Positions 30,397 to 41,576 of a stretch of DNA of 64,000 bases are shown here, piece after piece; position 1 is the first letter of the stretch; each line of letters begins with the position of its first letter. The position numbers and the translations under genes were made by a program. The stretch covers positions 2,326,698-2,390,697 of the forward strand of contig WNKI01000003.1 of NCBI GenBank assembly GCA_015350385.1. The letters run 5' to 3'. The notes under the pieces were generated by a model that saw only the letters and a list, made by a program, of their open reading frames with translations, made no database searches and was not told the origin of the DNA. This DNA comes from Aculops lycopersici. Taxonomy: Eukaryota > Arthropoda > Arachnida > Trombidiformes > Eriophyidae.

Positions 30397-33300
30397 CTAA
30401 TAGTAGGTCTCGGCTTCGACCCAACCGTTCGGCTTGCGGCGAATGATAAACTTTCGGAGTTCGTCATAAATGAATATCAATATGCCGAATGGAATTGGCC
30501 ACAACCACCATTCAAACCTGTGAGCATGATTATTGAGAATTTGTAAGTTAGTTTTAGTTTTCCACTTAGAACGAGTTACTTTTTTCTAATCTTCATTCAT
30601 CCATCGTAAAGTCGACCATTGAAACACGCAAACCAGCGGCTTTCAATGGTAGCTTCAGAGCAAAGTTTAAGAGATGAATAAATTGTTTCTTAAAAACACT
30701 TACCTTAGGGGGTACATTCGAAGTGTCGATGAGGTCCATTGAGCATAGGAGAGAAATAGTGCTAGCGCCGTCTCGAAAACAATTCCAAAATTTAAAACTT
30801 GATTATCGACTCCCTGCTGGAATAAGCTATTGCGTCTAGTTTTGCAAACTAATAAAACAAACCACTGAACAACAACAATTGTCACGAAAAAGGCCGTGTG
30901 ACAGGTAAACTCTAATACCTTTCGCTCGCTATAGGTCCACTCTTGGCCGTAACTATCCTCTAGATCATTGATGGCCTTTGATTCCCAATAGACGCGTATA
31001 CTTAGTAATCTTGACATCCAAAAGCCGCTTTCCATCATGATAACAGCGTATACAAAAAAGCCGGCCGCCGCTTGCATGACTCCTATTTGCCAGTAGGCAA
31101 ATGATATTAGCCTACCATTAACCAAATTATCAGTTTTCACGCACCTCGGCCTCCTTTTCATTATATCACTTTCCGCCTTTTCGTAGGCCAACGAAATGGC
31201 CGGCAAAACGTCGGTGCCTAAATCGATGCAAAGTATTGTAACGGTGCCGAGTGCTTGGGGAATGCCAAAAATTATAAACATTAAAAATGGGGCCAATTCG
31301 GGCACATTGCTTGCTAGCGTGTAGGCGATGGACTTTTTTAAATTGTCAAAAATAATCCTACCCTCCTCGACTCCCGTTACAATGGAGGCAAAATTGTCAT
31401 CCAATAGAATCATATCGGCCGCTTGTTTGGTCACATCGCTTCCGGTTATGCCCATAGAAATGCCAATATCCGCCTTTTTGAGGGCAGGCGAATCGTTAAC
31501 TCCGTCGCCAGTTACCGCAACTATCTGGCCCAATCGCTGGCATCCCTCGACAATGATGAGCTTTTGCTGGGGTGAGGTTCGAGCGAATACAATCTCGTCG
31601 TGATTTGCTAAGACCGCGTCCAATTCCTGATTATTCATTGCCCTCAACTGTTGGCCATGGATTACAACCGCCTTTGCCTGATTGCTAGGCACATCTCGAA
31701 TGTCCATGTCCAATCTAGCCGCAATCTCCTCCACCGTCTCCGAGGTTTCCGATATGATCCCCACGGATCTGGCAATGGCCTTGGCAGTTATGGGATGGTC
31801 GCCTGTGATCATAATAACCTTTATACCTGCACTCCTACACTTGGACACAGCGTCAGGTACGGCGGCTCTGGGCGGGTCAATCATGGACATGAGACCAAGG
31901 AAGCGCAACTTTTCCAGGGGAAAATTAACGCGATCCGAATTAAAGTTATAGCCCCGGGGAAACTTTGATCTTGGTAAAGGTAAATCGCAGAGTCCAATGA
32001 CTCGCTCGCCCATACTACCAAAATCCATATATGCAGCATTAAATAAGTCGCACCAATGATTATCTATCCTCTCCTCGCGGCCATTTATCATAATGGTGCT
32101 GCACATTTCTAAAATCTTTTCAGGAGCACCCTTCATGCATAAAACATAATCACTATCCTCTATATCATCGTCAGGCGAGTCCATTTCATGACTCGGCGAC
32201 GAGTCTAGTATGTGGCTCGTTGTTGGCGGGATCTCGTGAATGGTAACATGGTATTTGTTTGTTGAGTTAAAGGCAATCTCGGCAACCTTTGGGTACTTCT
32301 TTCGGTATTTCATCACATTGCCAACATTGATTTCCATACACTTTAAAATGGCAGCCTCAGATGCATCGCTACTACAGTTTCTCTTCAATATTGGCATCTG
32401 ATGTTGATCGCCAATAAAATCGGATCGACTACAGAGACAGGCACATCGAGCCAACTTGTTCCAAACATGAGATTGCTTATTGAACGTTATCTTCCCTAGT
32501 TGATCCAAATCCTCTGCTTGCCTCGATAGAGTGGTCGTGTTGCCGTCTTCATTCAACAGTATTGGACCCGAGGCAGTTGTTTCGGCATCCACGACGTGGT
32601 TGTCGAACCACAAATGCGAAACTGTCATCCGATTCTGGGTCAGGGTTCCGGTTTTATCTGAGCAAATGGTTGATGTTGAGCCGAGAGTTTCAACTGCCTC
32701 CAAATTTTTAACCAAACAATTTTTACGAGCCATTCGCTTAGCGGTCAGAGTTAGGGCAACACAAACAGTTGGCAGTAGACCCTCGGGTACATTTGCCACG
32801 ATGATTCCAATAAGAAACACCGAGGACTCTAACCAATTGTAGCCGAGCATAAAGGAAAGCACGAAAAATATCCCACCTGTTGCCACAGCCACCGAGGTGA
32901 TGACATGGATAAAGTGCTCGATTTCCTGGGCCATCGGAGTTTGAGTCATCTGAATCCTAGAGGCAAGTCCAGCTATGCGTCCCATCACTGACCTATCACC
33001 TGTTGTCACCACTATTCCCATTCCCTTACCCTCGACACAATTTGTCGACATGAATGCCAAATTCTTAGTTTCCAATGGCTCGTCATGGGTTGGTTCGGTG
33101 GTTCTAGTTTGAGGCCTAGATTCACCTGTTAAAGATGAGTTGTCTACCTTGAATTGTGATGCTCTAATCACTCTAAAATCGGCAGGTATTCGGTCGCCGT
33201 AGGAAACCTCAACCAAATCACCAACAACCACCTCGTCGACCGGAATCTTTCGCTTAATTCCGCCCCGAATTACAGTTGCATATTGGGGCACTAGATTCTT

Positions 33301-33975
33301 AAACGATTCCATAATTTGATCGCTCTTAGCCTCTTGGTAATAGGAAAAGATGCCTGTAACGACAACGACAAACACTAGTACAATTCCTAAATAGAGATTG
33401 TCGGGACTAACTGATTCGGTGGTCGAAACTTGAATGAAATAAGCAAAAAAGCATAAGAACGCGCCTACCCATAATAATGTTGCAAAGCCTCCAAAGATGT
33501 TCTTACAAAATTTAACCCATTTCGAGGAACTCCTCACCTCCATCAGCTGATTTGGTCCATCGCGAAGCCATATCTCGTGGGCTTGCTCCTGGGTCAATCC
33601 ATTGATTGGATCCGTTTGGAATTGATCTATGAATTGAACCAACGGAATTTTGTGATAGTCGAAGAGAACCTCCTTCTTGAATTCCTCTAAATTATTTGCC
33701 TTCTTCCAAGATTTTGTCTGTACAACTTTAGCACCTGATGATTTGAGTAGGTGACGCTGTAAGGGATCGGTGGTGTCCGTTGGATCGGGCGAGTATATAT
33801 GCTGCTGATTGGTGCTAGATAACGACATTGGTGATGTCAATCTCATGGCACGTGGTTTCCCATCAACAGTTAGCCCATCGTCCGGGACCTCGGGACTGAC
33901 TGCCAGCTGGTAGCTGCCGGTATCATCGTCGTCCCTATAGGCCGTGGGCTGGATGTTGAAGTGTTGGAGATCCAT
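30397..33975 (-). CDS. Na+/K+-ATPase alpha subunit, divergent paralogue
   Basis: Two exons: 33975-30704 and 30517-30397, with donor GTAAGT and acceptor CTCACAG. Together they encode 1130 residues and end in ETYY like canonical alpha subunits. This P2C-type pump exchanges Na+ for K+ across the plasma membrane with a beta subunit. The N-terminus is extended by about 70 residues. The phosphorylation site CSDKTGTLTQ has Asp440 (Asp369 in mammals). VPEGL, MITGDHPITAKAIA, VTGDGVNDSPALKKAD and CIDLGTD are intact. The first outer loop keeps Gln182 and Asn193, the positions linked to ouabain sensitivity. Two residues of Na+ site III differ: the TM5 segment reads TLASN where TLTSN is usual, and TM8 reads VVVQWFVL where VVVQWADL is usual. 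A branch point ACTAAC precedes the acceptor. Confidence 0.93.
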
Positions 33976-35494
33976 TTTTCTGATAAATACTTTTCCTCTT
34001 TATATATATATTCTAAGTTAAAAGATTGTCTTCGATGATTGTGATGTTGTTTATTGGTTGTTTGTTTTGAGAATTTCGGATAGTTGGCAGGTCATGAGAG
34101 TGTGAGACAGAGACGATTGTTGCAGTAAAATCTAGCGGTATTTTGTATATTTGCAATATGGTATAGAATAAAATTATGCTAACAGGTGTAAATAGATGCC
34201 AATTAGGTTGATTAGCTATCCTTGCTAGCCTCTAAAGACTTTGATACAATAAAACTCTGATATTATCTAACTTTTTGGGCTAGATAACAGCTGGTTAAAT
34301 GCGTGCTAATGTTCACTGAATTTAGATGACATCTTGTTCGGTCTTCTAGACTCACTTCTAGGTCATAATCTGACCTTGCGGGTCCGTTTGAATAGATGAT
34401 GAATATTTATAATGATAATTTTATGCAGTAACATTGCACCCGAATCCACAGGTAACTTGGCCACATCGAACTTTTGCCTCCATTTCTCACCTCTCACTTC
34501 ACCATTCGAAGCGCCTCGGATAGAAAGAGACTATCCCCTCCTGAAGCTGCTCCAGTGAAGCACACACCCAGACAAGTGGTCGCCGCGCACAACTTGGCAA
34601 ACAGACACTCGCTCGCTCGCACACCACGGACAGACAACACAGTAGACACACGCCCAAACCAATGGACACTTGTGCGAGTGTTTTGGGGAAAATCGAACAA
34701 GTGGAAATACTCTCTGGCTTCCGAATCCGCCGCAAAAGTTGCATCGCTTTTCAAACATGGACAAAGACGCGTACAAGTGGTTGGTCCGTTATGGAACCAT
34801 TACACACGATATACTCGCAATTGCAGTTGGCAACCACCGACTTAGCGAGTCTCTCTAAGCATAACAAGCGAGGCGTTGGCTGGGATAGAAATGACGCAAC
34901 GCGAGTCGCAAGACCACCGGCGCATAACCGGCTACAGGGTTTGCATGCAGACTATGCGTGCAAGACAATCTTATTGAATGCTGGCCTTTCGGGGCTACTT
35001 TGGGAAAAAGACTCACGATAGCTAAATTGGCAGGTAGCGAGACGAAACTGCAACCAATTCGATTCGGTTTGATATCAAAGGCCGTTCGGAACGACCAAGT
35101 GAAAGTGGTTCAAAATTCACTGACGTTCCTCGGGCAACACCACCTATTGTGGAAAAAACTTCCGTTCCCTGCAATCAAGTGCGCAAGCCATGACCGCCCC
35201 TAGACAGACGAAAAGATAATATTTGACAGTTGCAATATCGGCAATGTCAACTCCAATATTGGTGGTGGTAACTAACATCATTGGTCGGTAACTAAGGGTA
35301 ACTATGGGTAACTAGAAGTTTCTTTTTAATGTGAACTTTCAATAGTCTGATCTGGTGGCCATCGATCGCCCACGACATTTGACAACAATAACGATACAAT
35401 CTGCTTGTTGTGTGCCTACATTCTAGCATTCGGGGCCTGAACCATTGGTTGTTCTATTGACAGATAGGTAACAAGATAACTTCTCTTCACTGCG
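33976..35494. other. Region upstream of Na+/K+-ATPase, downstream of UQCRB
   Basis: About 1.5 kb. Just upstream of the ATPase ATG the minus strand reads TTTATCAG followed by AAAAATGG, a possible leader splice acceptor, preceded by a TATATATATAAAG stretch. Several overlapping ORFs at 34474-35203 exist on both strands because stops are rare; none shows a domain. Confidence 0.4.
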
Positions 35495-35866
35495 CTAGTT
35501 ATCCAATAACAAAAACTCCTTCTTCTCTCGCTCCTCTTCCTCTATCTGTCGCAAATAAGGTTGCAAATACCGACCTTTAGTCATATCCTCCTCAAAAGTT
35601 GGCCACTCGCTTTCAGGTAAAATCTCCTTACGAATCTTCAATTGATTGGCCCTAAGTGCACGATAAACTCGCTTGTCGTGCTCGTCTGGCTTGTCTAACA
35701 AGAGTCTTCGGTAGGCCTCGGCAACTGTTGGGTTTACAGTGTTGTTGTAGCCTCCAATAAGATCATCGTGGTATAAACCGTATTTGTTGTATCCATCAGC
35801 CTTGAAGAAATATCTAGCGGCCGACTCTGAGCGCTTACTGATTAGTCTGGGAATAAGAAAGGCCAT
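35495..35866 (-). CDS. UQCRB: Cytochrome b-c1 complex subunit 7 (UQCRB/QCR7)
   Basis: 123 residues, single exon. It is the 14-kDa ubiquinol-cytochrome c reductase binding protein of mitochondrial complex III, on the matrix side and contacting cytochrome b. The family pattern is clear: a short N-terminal basic helix, then YNKYGLYHDDL, VAEAYRRLL and DKRVYRALRANQL, ending in LKIRKEILPESEWPTFEED and YLQPYL. The length is close to the animal orthologue. It is divergent from the clathrin light-chain-like ORF about 650-700 bp away. Confidence 0.94.
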   Translation of the reverse strand: MAFLIPRLISKRSESAARYFFKADGYNKYGLYHDDLIGGYNNTVNPTVAEAYRRLLLDKPDEHDKRVYRALRANQLKIRKEILPESEWPTFEEDMTKGRYLQPYLRQIEEEEREKKEFLLLDN

Positions 35867-36584
35867 TTTGCTCTTCGAGGTTCGTTTGAGTTAATATGTC
35901 TAGTATGAGTTTATTTTATTTGCTGTTTCAAGTTCGAGAGACAAAAATATTGTTGCTTCGCGAAGTTTAGTTCAGCTGATTGTTTTATCAGCTATATGGT
36001 ACTTTTAATATAACTTCAAGTCCATCAAAATGCAAATATAATCTCCAGGTTTCCAATTGTTTATGTCTTGCCACCCATAAAATCGCTAGAGAATCGCACA
36101 ATATTTTTGACCTTTCTCAACATGCATTTTTCCCATTTGCTCATGAAGAGGAGAGAGAATTTAGTGGTAAATTGTACAGTAGTTTGCGTGAAAAATGCAC
36201 GCCACTGATTGTGCGAGTTGCTGCCAAGTGCACAAGGATTTTGCATTCACTGCTTGCTCCGCGTGAGAGAAACGTTTGTCGTTGCGTGGGGGCCACCACC
36301 GAGTGCCGCCCCTCTGTCAAACTCGCCAGTAATACGCCGCCGCCACCGCCGTCGTCGCTACCATCACCACCGCCGATAGAATCGGATTTTGGCTCTGATG
36401 TAGCCATAGTTGTATAATTTCCTTAGATGCATCATCATAACATTATTGACATATTTAGAGCAAGCTTCAATTTATCTTACACACATATCAACTAATTATA
36501 TTTCATTAGTATTAGCTAGACCGTCAAACTTTAACAGAACCTTTTACAACCAATCCAATTGCAACCACCAAAAACAATAACAAT
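35867..36584. promoter_or_regulatory. Intergenic region between UQCRB and the clathrin light chain-like ORF
   Basis: About 720 bp. It must contain the UQCRB promoter and any upstream exons of the clathrin light chain. A 145-residue + strand ORF (from about 35980) and an antisense ORF from 36407 overlap over a GCC-repeat patch; neither resembles a known protein. The light chain frame stays open back to 36516, where ATTAG after a CAACTAAT branch-like motif could be a splice acceptor. Confidence 0.4.
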
Positions 36585-36875
36585 ATGGATCTCGAAACAA
36601 AGGACCTACAAGAGAAGGAACGCGACAAGGAATTAGAGGTGGCAGCCAAATTAGAGCTCGAGGAATGGTATGTCAAGTATCATGAAAAGATCGCCTCGAT
36701 AAAAGCAGAGAATAGAAAGAGGGCAGAGCTGGAAACTGCACAAGAAGAGGATGCCGGCGAAAGTTTAGAATGGGATAAGGTTGTTGATCTTTGTGGATTC
36801 AAATCACCAAAAAGCCAAAAAGATACAAGCCGAATGCGATCTATCCTTTTGAAACTCAAAGAAAGCAAAACGTGA
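36585..36875 (+). CDS. Clathrin light chain, C-terminal region only
   Basis: A 96-residue ORF whose last 70 residues match the clathrin light chain C-terminus: LELEEWYVKYHEK, ESLEWDKVVDLCGF and the hallmark KDTSRMRSILLKLK. Light chains bind the heavy chain hub and regulate clathrin cage assembly on vesicles. Normal light chains exceed 200 residues and carry a conserved acidic N-terminal motif and a long heavy-chain-binding helix. Only the end of that helix is present here. The missing part may lie in upstream exons (the frame is open to 36516 behind a possible acceptor), but I could not find it in the 700 bp before the divergent UQCRB gene. This is either a gene with an unrecognised 5' exon or a truncated copy. 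Confidence 0.7.
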   Translation: MDLETKDLQEKERDKELEVAAKLELEEWYVKYHEKIASIKAENRKRAELETAQEEDAGESLEWDKVVDLCGFKSPKSQKDTSRMRSILLKLKESKT

Positions 36876-37127
36876 ACTTCTACTATATCAAGCACCAGAA
36901 TATAGGATGTTCCGTCACCAATATTATTATGATTATACCTTTACCACTATCATTATCAATACTATTAGTAATATAAGAAAATATTTCTCACAAACAACAA
37001 CAATCGATTAAAGAGGATGAGAGAACAATTGATTAATTATTAAGATAACAATCAAATATACCAAGGTCCGCAAAGAGTTAGTCCAAATAACGATAGCTTG
37101 TGGAATTAGAAATAGTTAATTTTATTA

Positions 37128-38501
37128 TTAGTTTCTTCTATAACTTGTATAACTTGGTTTCGTGGCTGCATGATACTCATCAATTACTTCTTTCAGTATG
37201 AGAGGCGCTGAATCCATCTCTTCGTAAATCTCAAATCCTCTAGCCTCGTCCTTATACTTGTTTATAAACGCGCTCTTCTTTCTCAACGAATTAAAGCTTG
37301 ATAGTGTTTTCTCAAATAACGATGCAATTGAGGTATGGTTGGCCAACATGAGACCTGAAACTCGATGGGTAGATTGTATATATGGCGAACGTTTTGATAG
37401 GGCCACCTGTACACCTGCTGGCCCCCATGGCACAAATTTAACTAAATCTCTCTCGCGAATCCTCTGGAGAGATTTGTGAACTTCTGTTGGGTCTACATCG
37501 CCTTGAATAATGTTCAATATGCTTATATAACTATGGCCTGAGTTTTTATCACCAATTGGGGTTGAAACCATCATATTGGATGGCTTAAGTAGATTCCTCA
37601 TAACATCCGAAACGGTGGTTCGCCCGACAGACGTTTGGTCACAGTCTTTGATTAAGGGTGTAAAGCCAGTCATCAAGAAGTGCAATCTTGGTGTTGGTAT
37701 AAGTGGCGCAATGAGGCCAACTAAGTAGTTGTTCATGTAGCTTGGATATCTTAGGGTGGCAGTTGAGACACACATAATTCGTGCAATGAGTTCATTGATG
37801 TTACTAATATCTGCATTCTTTAGTTGCAACCGATCAGTTGCAATACGATCTAGGGCTGTATTGTCCAAAACAACAACACTATCTGAATTTAGGATTAATC
37901 TCTTGAGGGTTAAAATACTATTGTATGGCTGAACAACAACATCACTTGAATTGTCTTGATTGGGAAAAACTGAGTACGTTTGTATCAGTTTCTTTGGAAA
38001 TCTTTCAGTTAATTTTTCCAAAACATAAGAACCTAAACCAGATCCTGTTCCTCCAGCAATCGAATGGCACATTAGGAATCCCTCCAAAGAATCGCTACCT
38101 TCAGCTTCCCGTTCGATTATGTCAAATAGGGTTTCTTCTATAGTTGCGCCACATGAGTAGCCAGCTGACCAGATGTTGCCAGCTCCTCCGCCTTCTCTGT
38201 GTAGAAATATGTTCTCTGGATTGTAAAGCTTTCCATAATCTGATCCTTTGATGGTGGTTATGACACGGGGTTCTAAATCGACTAATATAGCTCTTGGTAT
38301 GTAGTGATTATCATCGGCTTGGTAGAAGAACACATCCTTCCTATCGTTCTCTTCAATGTTTGGATTATCAGTATGCTTGACAACACTATTTGAAACACCA
38401 TCTGGACTAATACCATGCTCGTTGCAAAGTTTCTCCCAAAATACTGATCCAATTTGATTACCACACTGGCCAATTTGAAGAGTTATCATTTCCCGAGGCA
38501 T
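37128..38501 (-). CDS. TUBG1: Gamma-tubulin
   Basis: 457 residues, intronless. The start MPREMITLQIGQCGNQIGS and the gamma-specific KDVFFYQADDNHYIPRAILVDLEPRV separate it from alpha and beta tubulins. The GTP-binding loop HSIAGGTGSGLGSY and the end DEYHAATKPSY are typical. Gamma-tubulin forms the ring complex that nucleates microtubules at centrosomes and spindles. Some normally conserved positions vary (for example WSAGYSCGATIEETLFDII where WASGYSQGE is usual), consistent with a fast-evolving lineage but with an intact frame. The 3' ends of this gene and the light chain ORF converge, 252 bp apart. Confidence 0.95.
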   Translation of the reverse strand: MPREMITLQIGQCGNQIGSVFWEKLCNEHGISPDGVSNSVVKHTDNPNIEENDRKDVFFYQADDNHYIPRAILVDLEPRVITTIKGSDYGKLYNPENIFLHREGGGAGNIWSAGYSCGATIEETLFDIIEREAEGSDSLEGFLMCHSIAGGTGSGLGSYVLEKLTERFPKKLIQTYSVFPNQDNSSDVVVQPYNSILTLKRLILNSDSVVVLDNTALDRIATDRLQLKNADISNINELIARIMCVSTATLRYPSYMNNYLVGLIAPLIPTPRLHFLMTGFTPLIKDCDQTSVGRTTVSDVMRNLLKPSNMMVSTPIGDKNSGHSYISILNIIQGDVDPTEVHKSLQRIRERDLVKFVPWGPAGVQVALSKRSPYIQSTHRVSGLMLANHTSIASLFEKTLSSFNSLRKKSAFINKYKDEARGFEIYEEMDSAPLILKEVIDEYHAATKPSYTSYRRN

Positions 38502-39227
38502 GGCTGCGATAGGATGGTGGCGCTTTCTTTTTTGAACAATTCAGTTCCAAATCTAAATGAATTTTGTGTGGACATCCGATGATCATGTGAGTTTATTAGG
38601 TAAAATTAATTACATCAGATTTTAATAAGATGAAAATCATTTTATTGCCTATGCATGAAAATGCAGAACGTTGCGTTGAAAATCATCACATCACCGTCTC
38701 GCAAACTGGCGGGAAATAGAGGAGCAGAGTTTATTCGCGTCGCTAATGGCATGAGTGGACGCCCATTTGCTCGCGTCCTGTGTATTTTGCATGGAAAACT
38801 TCGGGTTAGAGACGCAACTCTAAATCAAAGCATGCGGACACATTGATTCGGGTTGTTCACCGCTCTAGTGTATGTGTTTACCTTCTTTCATTTTGTCCAG
38901 AATAAACATTGATGAACTCGAGAGTTGTCCTGGGCAGTTACCAGCTTACAACCAGATTCATGTTAATCCCTACTAGGGTGCACGGGTATCATCACTCGAA
39001 TCTTTTCATGACCACTAGTAATGGGCAAGAAATTTACACTGATGAGTCTCAGGTGGTTTCGATCTCTGTTGTCGGTTGAGCGTGGTGTCGCCTCGACTTC
39101 TCATCTAGAAATCCACTAATCCCCGGCCCCTCCATGATGTCTAGCTCTCGAACCACCTGTTTTAATTGGTGTTGTTGCAGCCTGAGGAAAACCAACATAG
39201 TGAAAATGTATCTTGAATGTTCCGAAC
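38502..39227. other. Divergent intergenic region, gamma-tubulin / cysteine-rich gene
   Basis: About 725 bp with no supported ORF. A 63-residue reading frame at 38655-38846 has no features. It must hold both promoters. Confidence 0.4.
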
Positions 39228-39749
39228 ATGAGCATGAACAGGTTGTATGGAGTGATGGTGTTGCTAATGACCATTTGGAACTCTGGAATCTCGCCGTCTC
39301 TCATGGAGTCTAGCGACATCTCTTGCAAGCGAGGTCAGAGGATAAATCTTACCGACTACATCCCGGATCCAGGACAGGAAGTTCTCAGATGTTATGAATG
39401 CTGTTGTCCAAATGGCATCATAAAGTGTGATGCCATCCAAAAACCAAAGTGTAAGCTGTACGAGTTGCATAAGGACCATTCCAACACCAAGATACCGAGT
39501 CCAAAGAATTGCGCTAGTGTCGGAAACACGACTAAGAAGTCAACATCCTCATTGAAACCAACAACCAAGGTATACAAATCTACAGTAAAACCACAAATAT
39601 CTGGGCCAACAACCAAAAAACTCAAATCAACTACTGCGAAACCGGTACCTAAGGTAACGACAAAACCTCTGCCAACTTCCAGGAGTCCATTGTCAAGTCC
39701 CAATCCGAACAACCAATCGACTAGAAGGTGTACTCAAGAAGTCTCTTAA
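39228..39749 (+). CDS. Small secreted Cys-rich protein, VWC-like, with Thr/Lys-rich tail
   Basis: 173 residues from ATG at 39228 (a second ATG at 39234). A hydrophobic start (MNRLYGVMVLLMTIW) suggests a signal peptide. A compact Cys region follows (ISCKRG, then CYECCCPNGIIKC and KPKC) with the CxxCxC...C spacing seen in part of a von Willebrand factor type C module, although the full ten-Cys pattern is not there. The C-terminal 75 residues are Thr/Lys/Pro/Ser-rich, like a mucin-type or matrix tail. I do not recognise an orthologue. AATAAA at 39776-39781 lies 26 bp after the stop and 155 bp before the SMU1 start, so transcription probably ends in that short gap. Confidence 0.6.
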   Translation: MSMNRLYGVMVLLMTIWNSGISPSLMESSDISCKRGQRINLTDYIPDPGQEVLRCYECCCPNGIIKCDAIQKPKCKLYELHKDHSNTKIPSPKNCASVGNTTKKSTSSLKPTTKVYKSTVKPQISGPTTKKLKSTTAKPVPKVTTKPLPTSRSPLSSPNPNNQSTRRCTQEVS

Positions 39750-39935
39750 GTTTGATAGAGGAGAGTTATTAGTGGAATAAATATCATAAGTCCTCATCTA
39801 TAATTTGCAGCGACTTGAATGCATTAGATTTCAATAAACATTCTCTCGTAGTTTTCTCTACCTATCAAAACACACGCACGTGGTAAATAAAATTCGCAAC
39901 AACTCCAGGTGATTCAATTAATTTCATATTACAAG

Positions 39936-41576
39936 ATGGCAAATAGTACCCTCGACATTGAGCCATCTGATGTCATTAGAATATTAGAACAATACCTAAA
40001 AGAGAACAATCTTTTCAGGACATTACAAACTCTTCAAGATGAGACCTCTGTGAGCTTGAATACCGTTGACTCGGTTGAAGCCTTTGTGCATGATATCCAC
40101 TCCGGGCACTGGGATGTGGTTTTGAAGACCATCAAATTATTGAAGGTGCCCGATCACAAACTGATCGAGCTTCATGAACAGATTGTTATTGAATTGATTG
40201 AGCTGCGAGAGACACGGGCGGCCAATTGGATGATACATAAAACTGAGCCGATGATGAAAATGAAGGCCGAGATGCCTGACAGACATATACATCTACAAAA
40301 CCTAGTAGGTAGATCATATTTCGATCCTAAAGAGGCTTACAGAGACGGCAGCACTAGAGAACGGAGGAGAGAGGCTATAGCAAGCTCTTTGAAGAAAGAG
40401 GTGACTGTTGTACCACCTCAAAGACTCTTATCTTTGATTAGTGATGCCCTCAAATGGCAACGACACGAGGGCTTGCTTGCATCGCAAACATCAATTGACT
40501 TATTCACAGGCAAAGCTCTAATGACACATGCTGAAGAAGAGACATTCCCTAATATATTACATAAACATTGTGTAAAGCCCTTGATGGGTAGTGATGACAA
40601 CGAGCCAGCCATATTTGTTTGTTGCGCCGAATTTTCACCTGATGGGCACTATCTGATCGTGGGTTACTCAACAGGTTTAATAGAAGTTAGAAACCCAACC
40701 ACGGGTCGCATTTCATTTGATCTCAAATACCAGGCTCAGAAGAATTACATCATTACACCAAGCAAAACAGCAGCCTTATGTGTTTGCTTTAGTTCCAGTG
40801 AGATGGTTGCCATTGGCGACAAGTCAGGTGATATAAGTGTTTGGAAACTAGAAACCGGCCAATTGATTCAAACATTCAAGTCTGCCCATCTGAAGAGTGT
40901 AAGTTGCATACTATTCTACAGAAATGGTAAAGAAATTCTTTCAGGAGGTCATGATTACTCCGTCAAATTGCATGGAATGCGGAGCAACAAAACAATACGA
41001 GATTACAGAGGTCACAAATCGTTTGTTAAAGCCTTAGCTTGTAGTCGGGACGACCATTTCATCGTAACAGGTGGAAGTGATTCTATAGTAAAGATCTGGA
41101 ATGCTAAAACTGCTCAAGTTTTGAAGGAATACACGAGTCAAAGCAAGATTCACACCATTCAATTGATGACAAACTTCAAGAGCGATATATTTCTTGTGGG
41201 TGATCGCTCTACGTGCCTCCAACTAATCGACTTGGACGGAAAACGGAGAACCAAGCTGATCTATGACCCAGCTAGCGAGACTAAGGAACGAAATGAACTC
41301 GAAGATCCAACAAAAGAACCGAGAGAGGCGGAGGGCAACGAAATAATGGCATCGGCTGACTTTTATGCCGCTTGTTCATCACCAAAAGGTAACTATGTCT
41401 ACGCCGTCGACTCGAAGCACATTTATTGTTTCAATTATACTACCAAGAAAGTTCAAAGGAAATTAATTGCTCACGAGGAGTCGAGCAATGATTTGATAGG
41501 AATTAGGCACCACCCATTCTTGAACCTGATAGCCACTTATGATACTCAGGGTAACCTGAAACTCTGGAAACCATGA
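39936..41576 (+). CDS. SMU1: SMU1, WD40 spliceosomal B-complex protein
   Basis: 546 residues, intronless; the start is ATG at 39936 (MANSTLDIEPSDVIR). SMU1 works with RED/IK in the spliceosomal B complex and influences splicing of short introns. A LisH domain (residues about 8-40) and a CTLH domain (about 42-95, with TVDSVEAFVHDIHSGHWD) open the protein, then the SMU1-specific RSYFDPKEAY and VVPPQRLLSL segments, then WD40 repeats from about 230 to the end (AEFSPDGHYLIVGYSTG, GHKSFVKAL, IVKIWNAKT), closing with LIATYDTQGNLKLWKP. An acidic insertion (about residues 446-470) lies between late repeats. The stop TGA overlaps the ATG of the next ORF as ATGA. Confidence 0.96.
   Translation: MANSTLDIEPSDVIRILEQYLKENNLFRTLQTLQDETSVSLNTVDSVEAFVHDIHSGHWDVVLKTIKLLKVPDHKLIELHEQIVIELIELRETRAANWMIHKTEPMMKMKAEMPDRHIHLQNLVGRSYFDPKEAYRDGSTRERRREAIASSLKKEVTVVPPQRLLSLISDALKWQRHEGLLASQTSIDLFTGKALMTHAEEETFPNILHKHCVKPLMGSDDNEPAIFVCCAEFSPDGHYLIVGYSTGLIEVRNPTTGRISFDLKYQAQKNYIITPSKTAALCVCFSSSEMVAIGDKSGDISVWKLETGQLIQTFKSAHLKSVSCILFYRNGKEILSGGHDYSVKLHGMRSNKTIRDYRGHKSFVKALACSRDDHFIVTGGSDSIVKIWNAKTAQVLKEYTSQSKIHTIQLMTNFKSDIFLVGDRSTCLQLIDLDGKRRTKLIYDPASETKERNELEDPTKEPREAEGNEIMASADFYAACSSPKGNYVYAVDSKHIYCFNYTTKKVQRKLIAHEESSNDLIGIRHHPFLNLIATYDTQGNLKLWKP

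Noticed and set aside
34474..35203. Cluster of overlapping ORFs upstream of Na+/K+-ATPase
   Set aside because: All frames are open together and none shows a conserved motif; more likely promoter and leader.
35980..36417. 145-residue ORF considered as the missing N-terminus of clathrin light chain
   Set aside because: It has no light chain motif, no heptads, and a different frame with no convincing donor.
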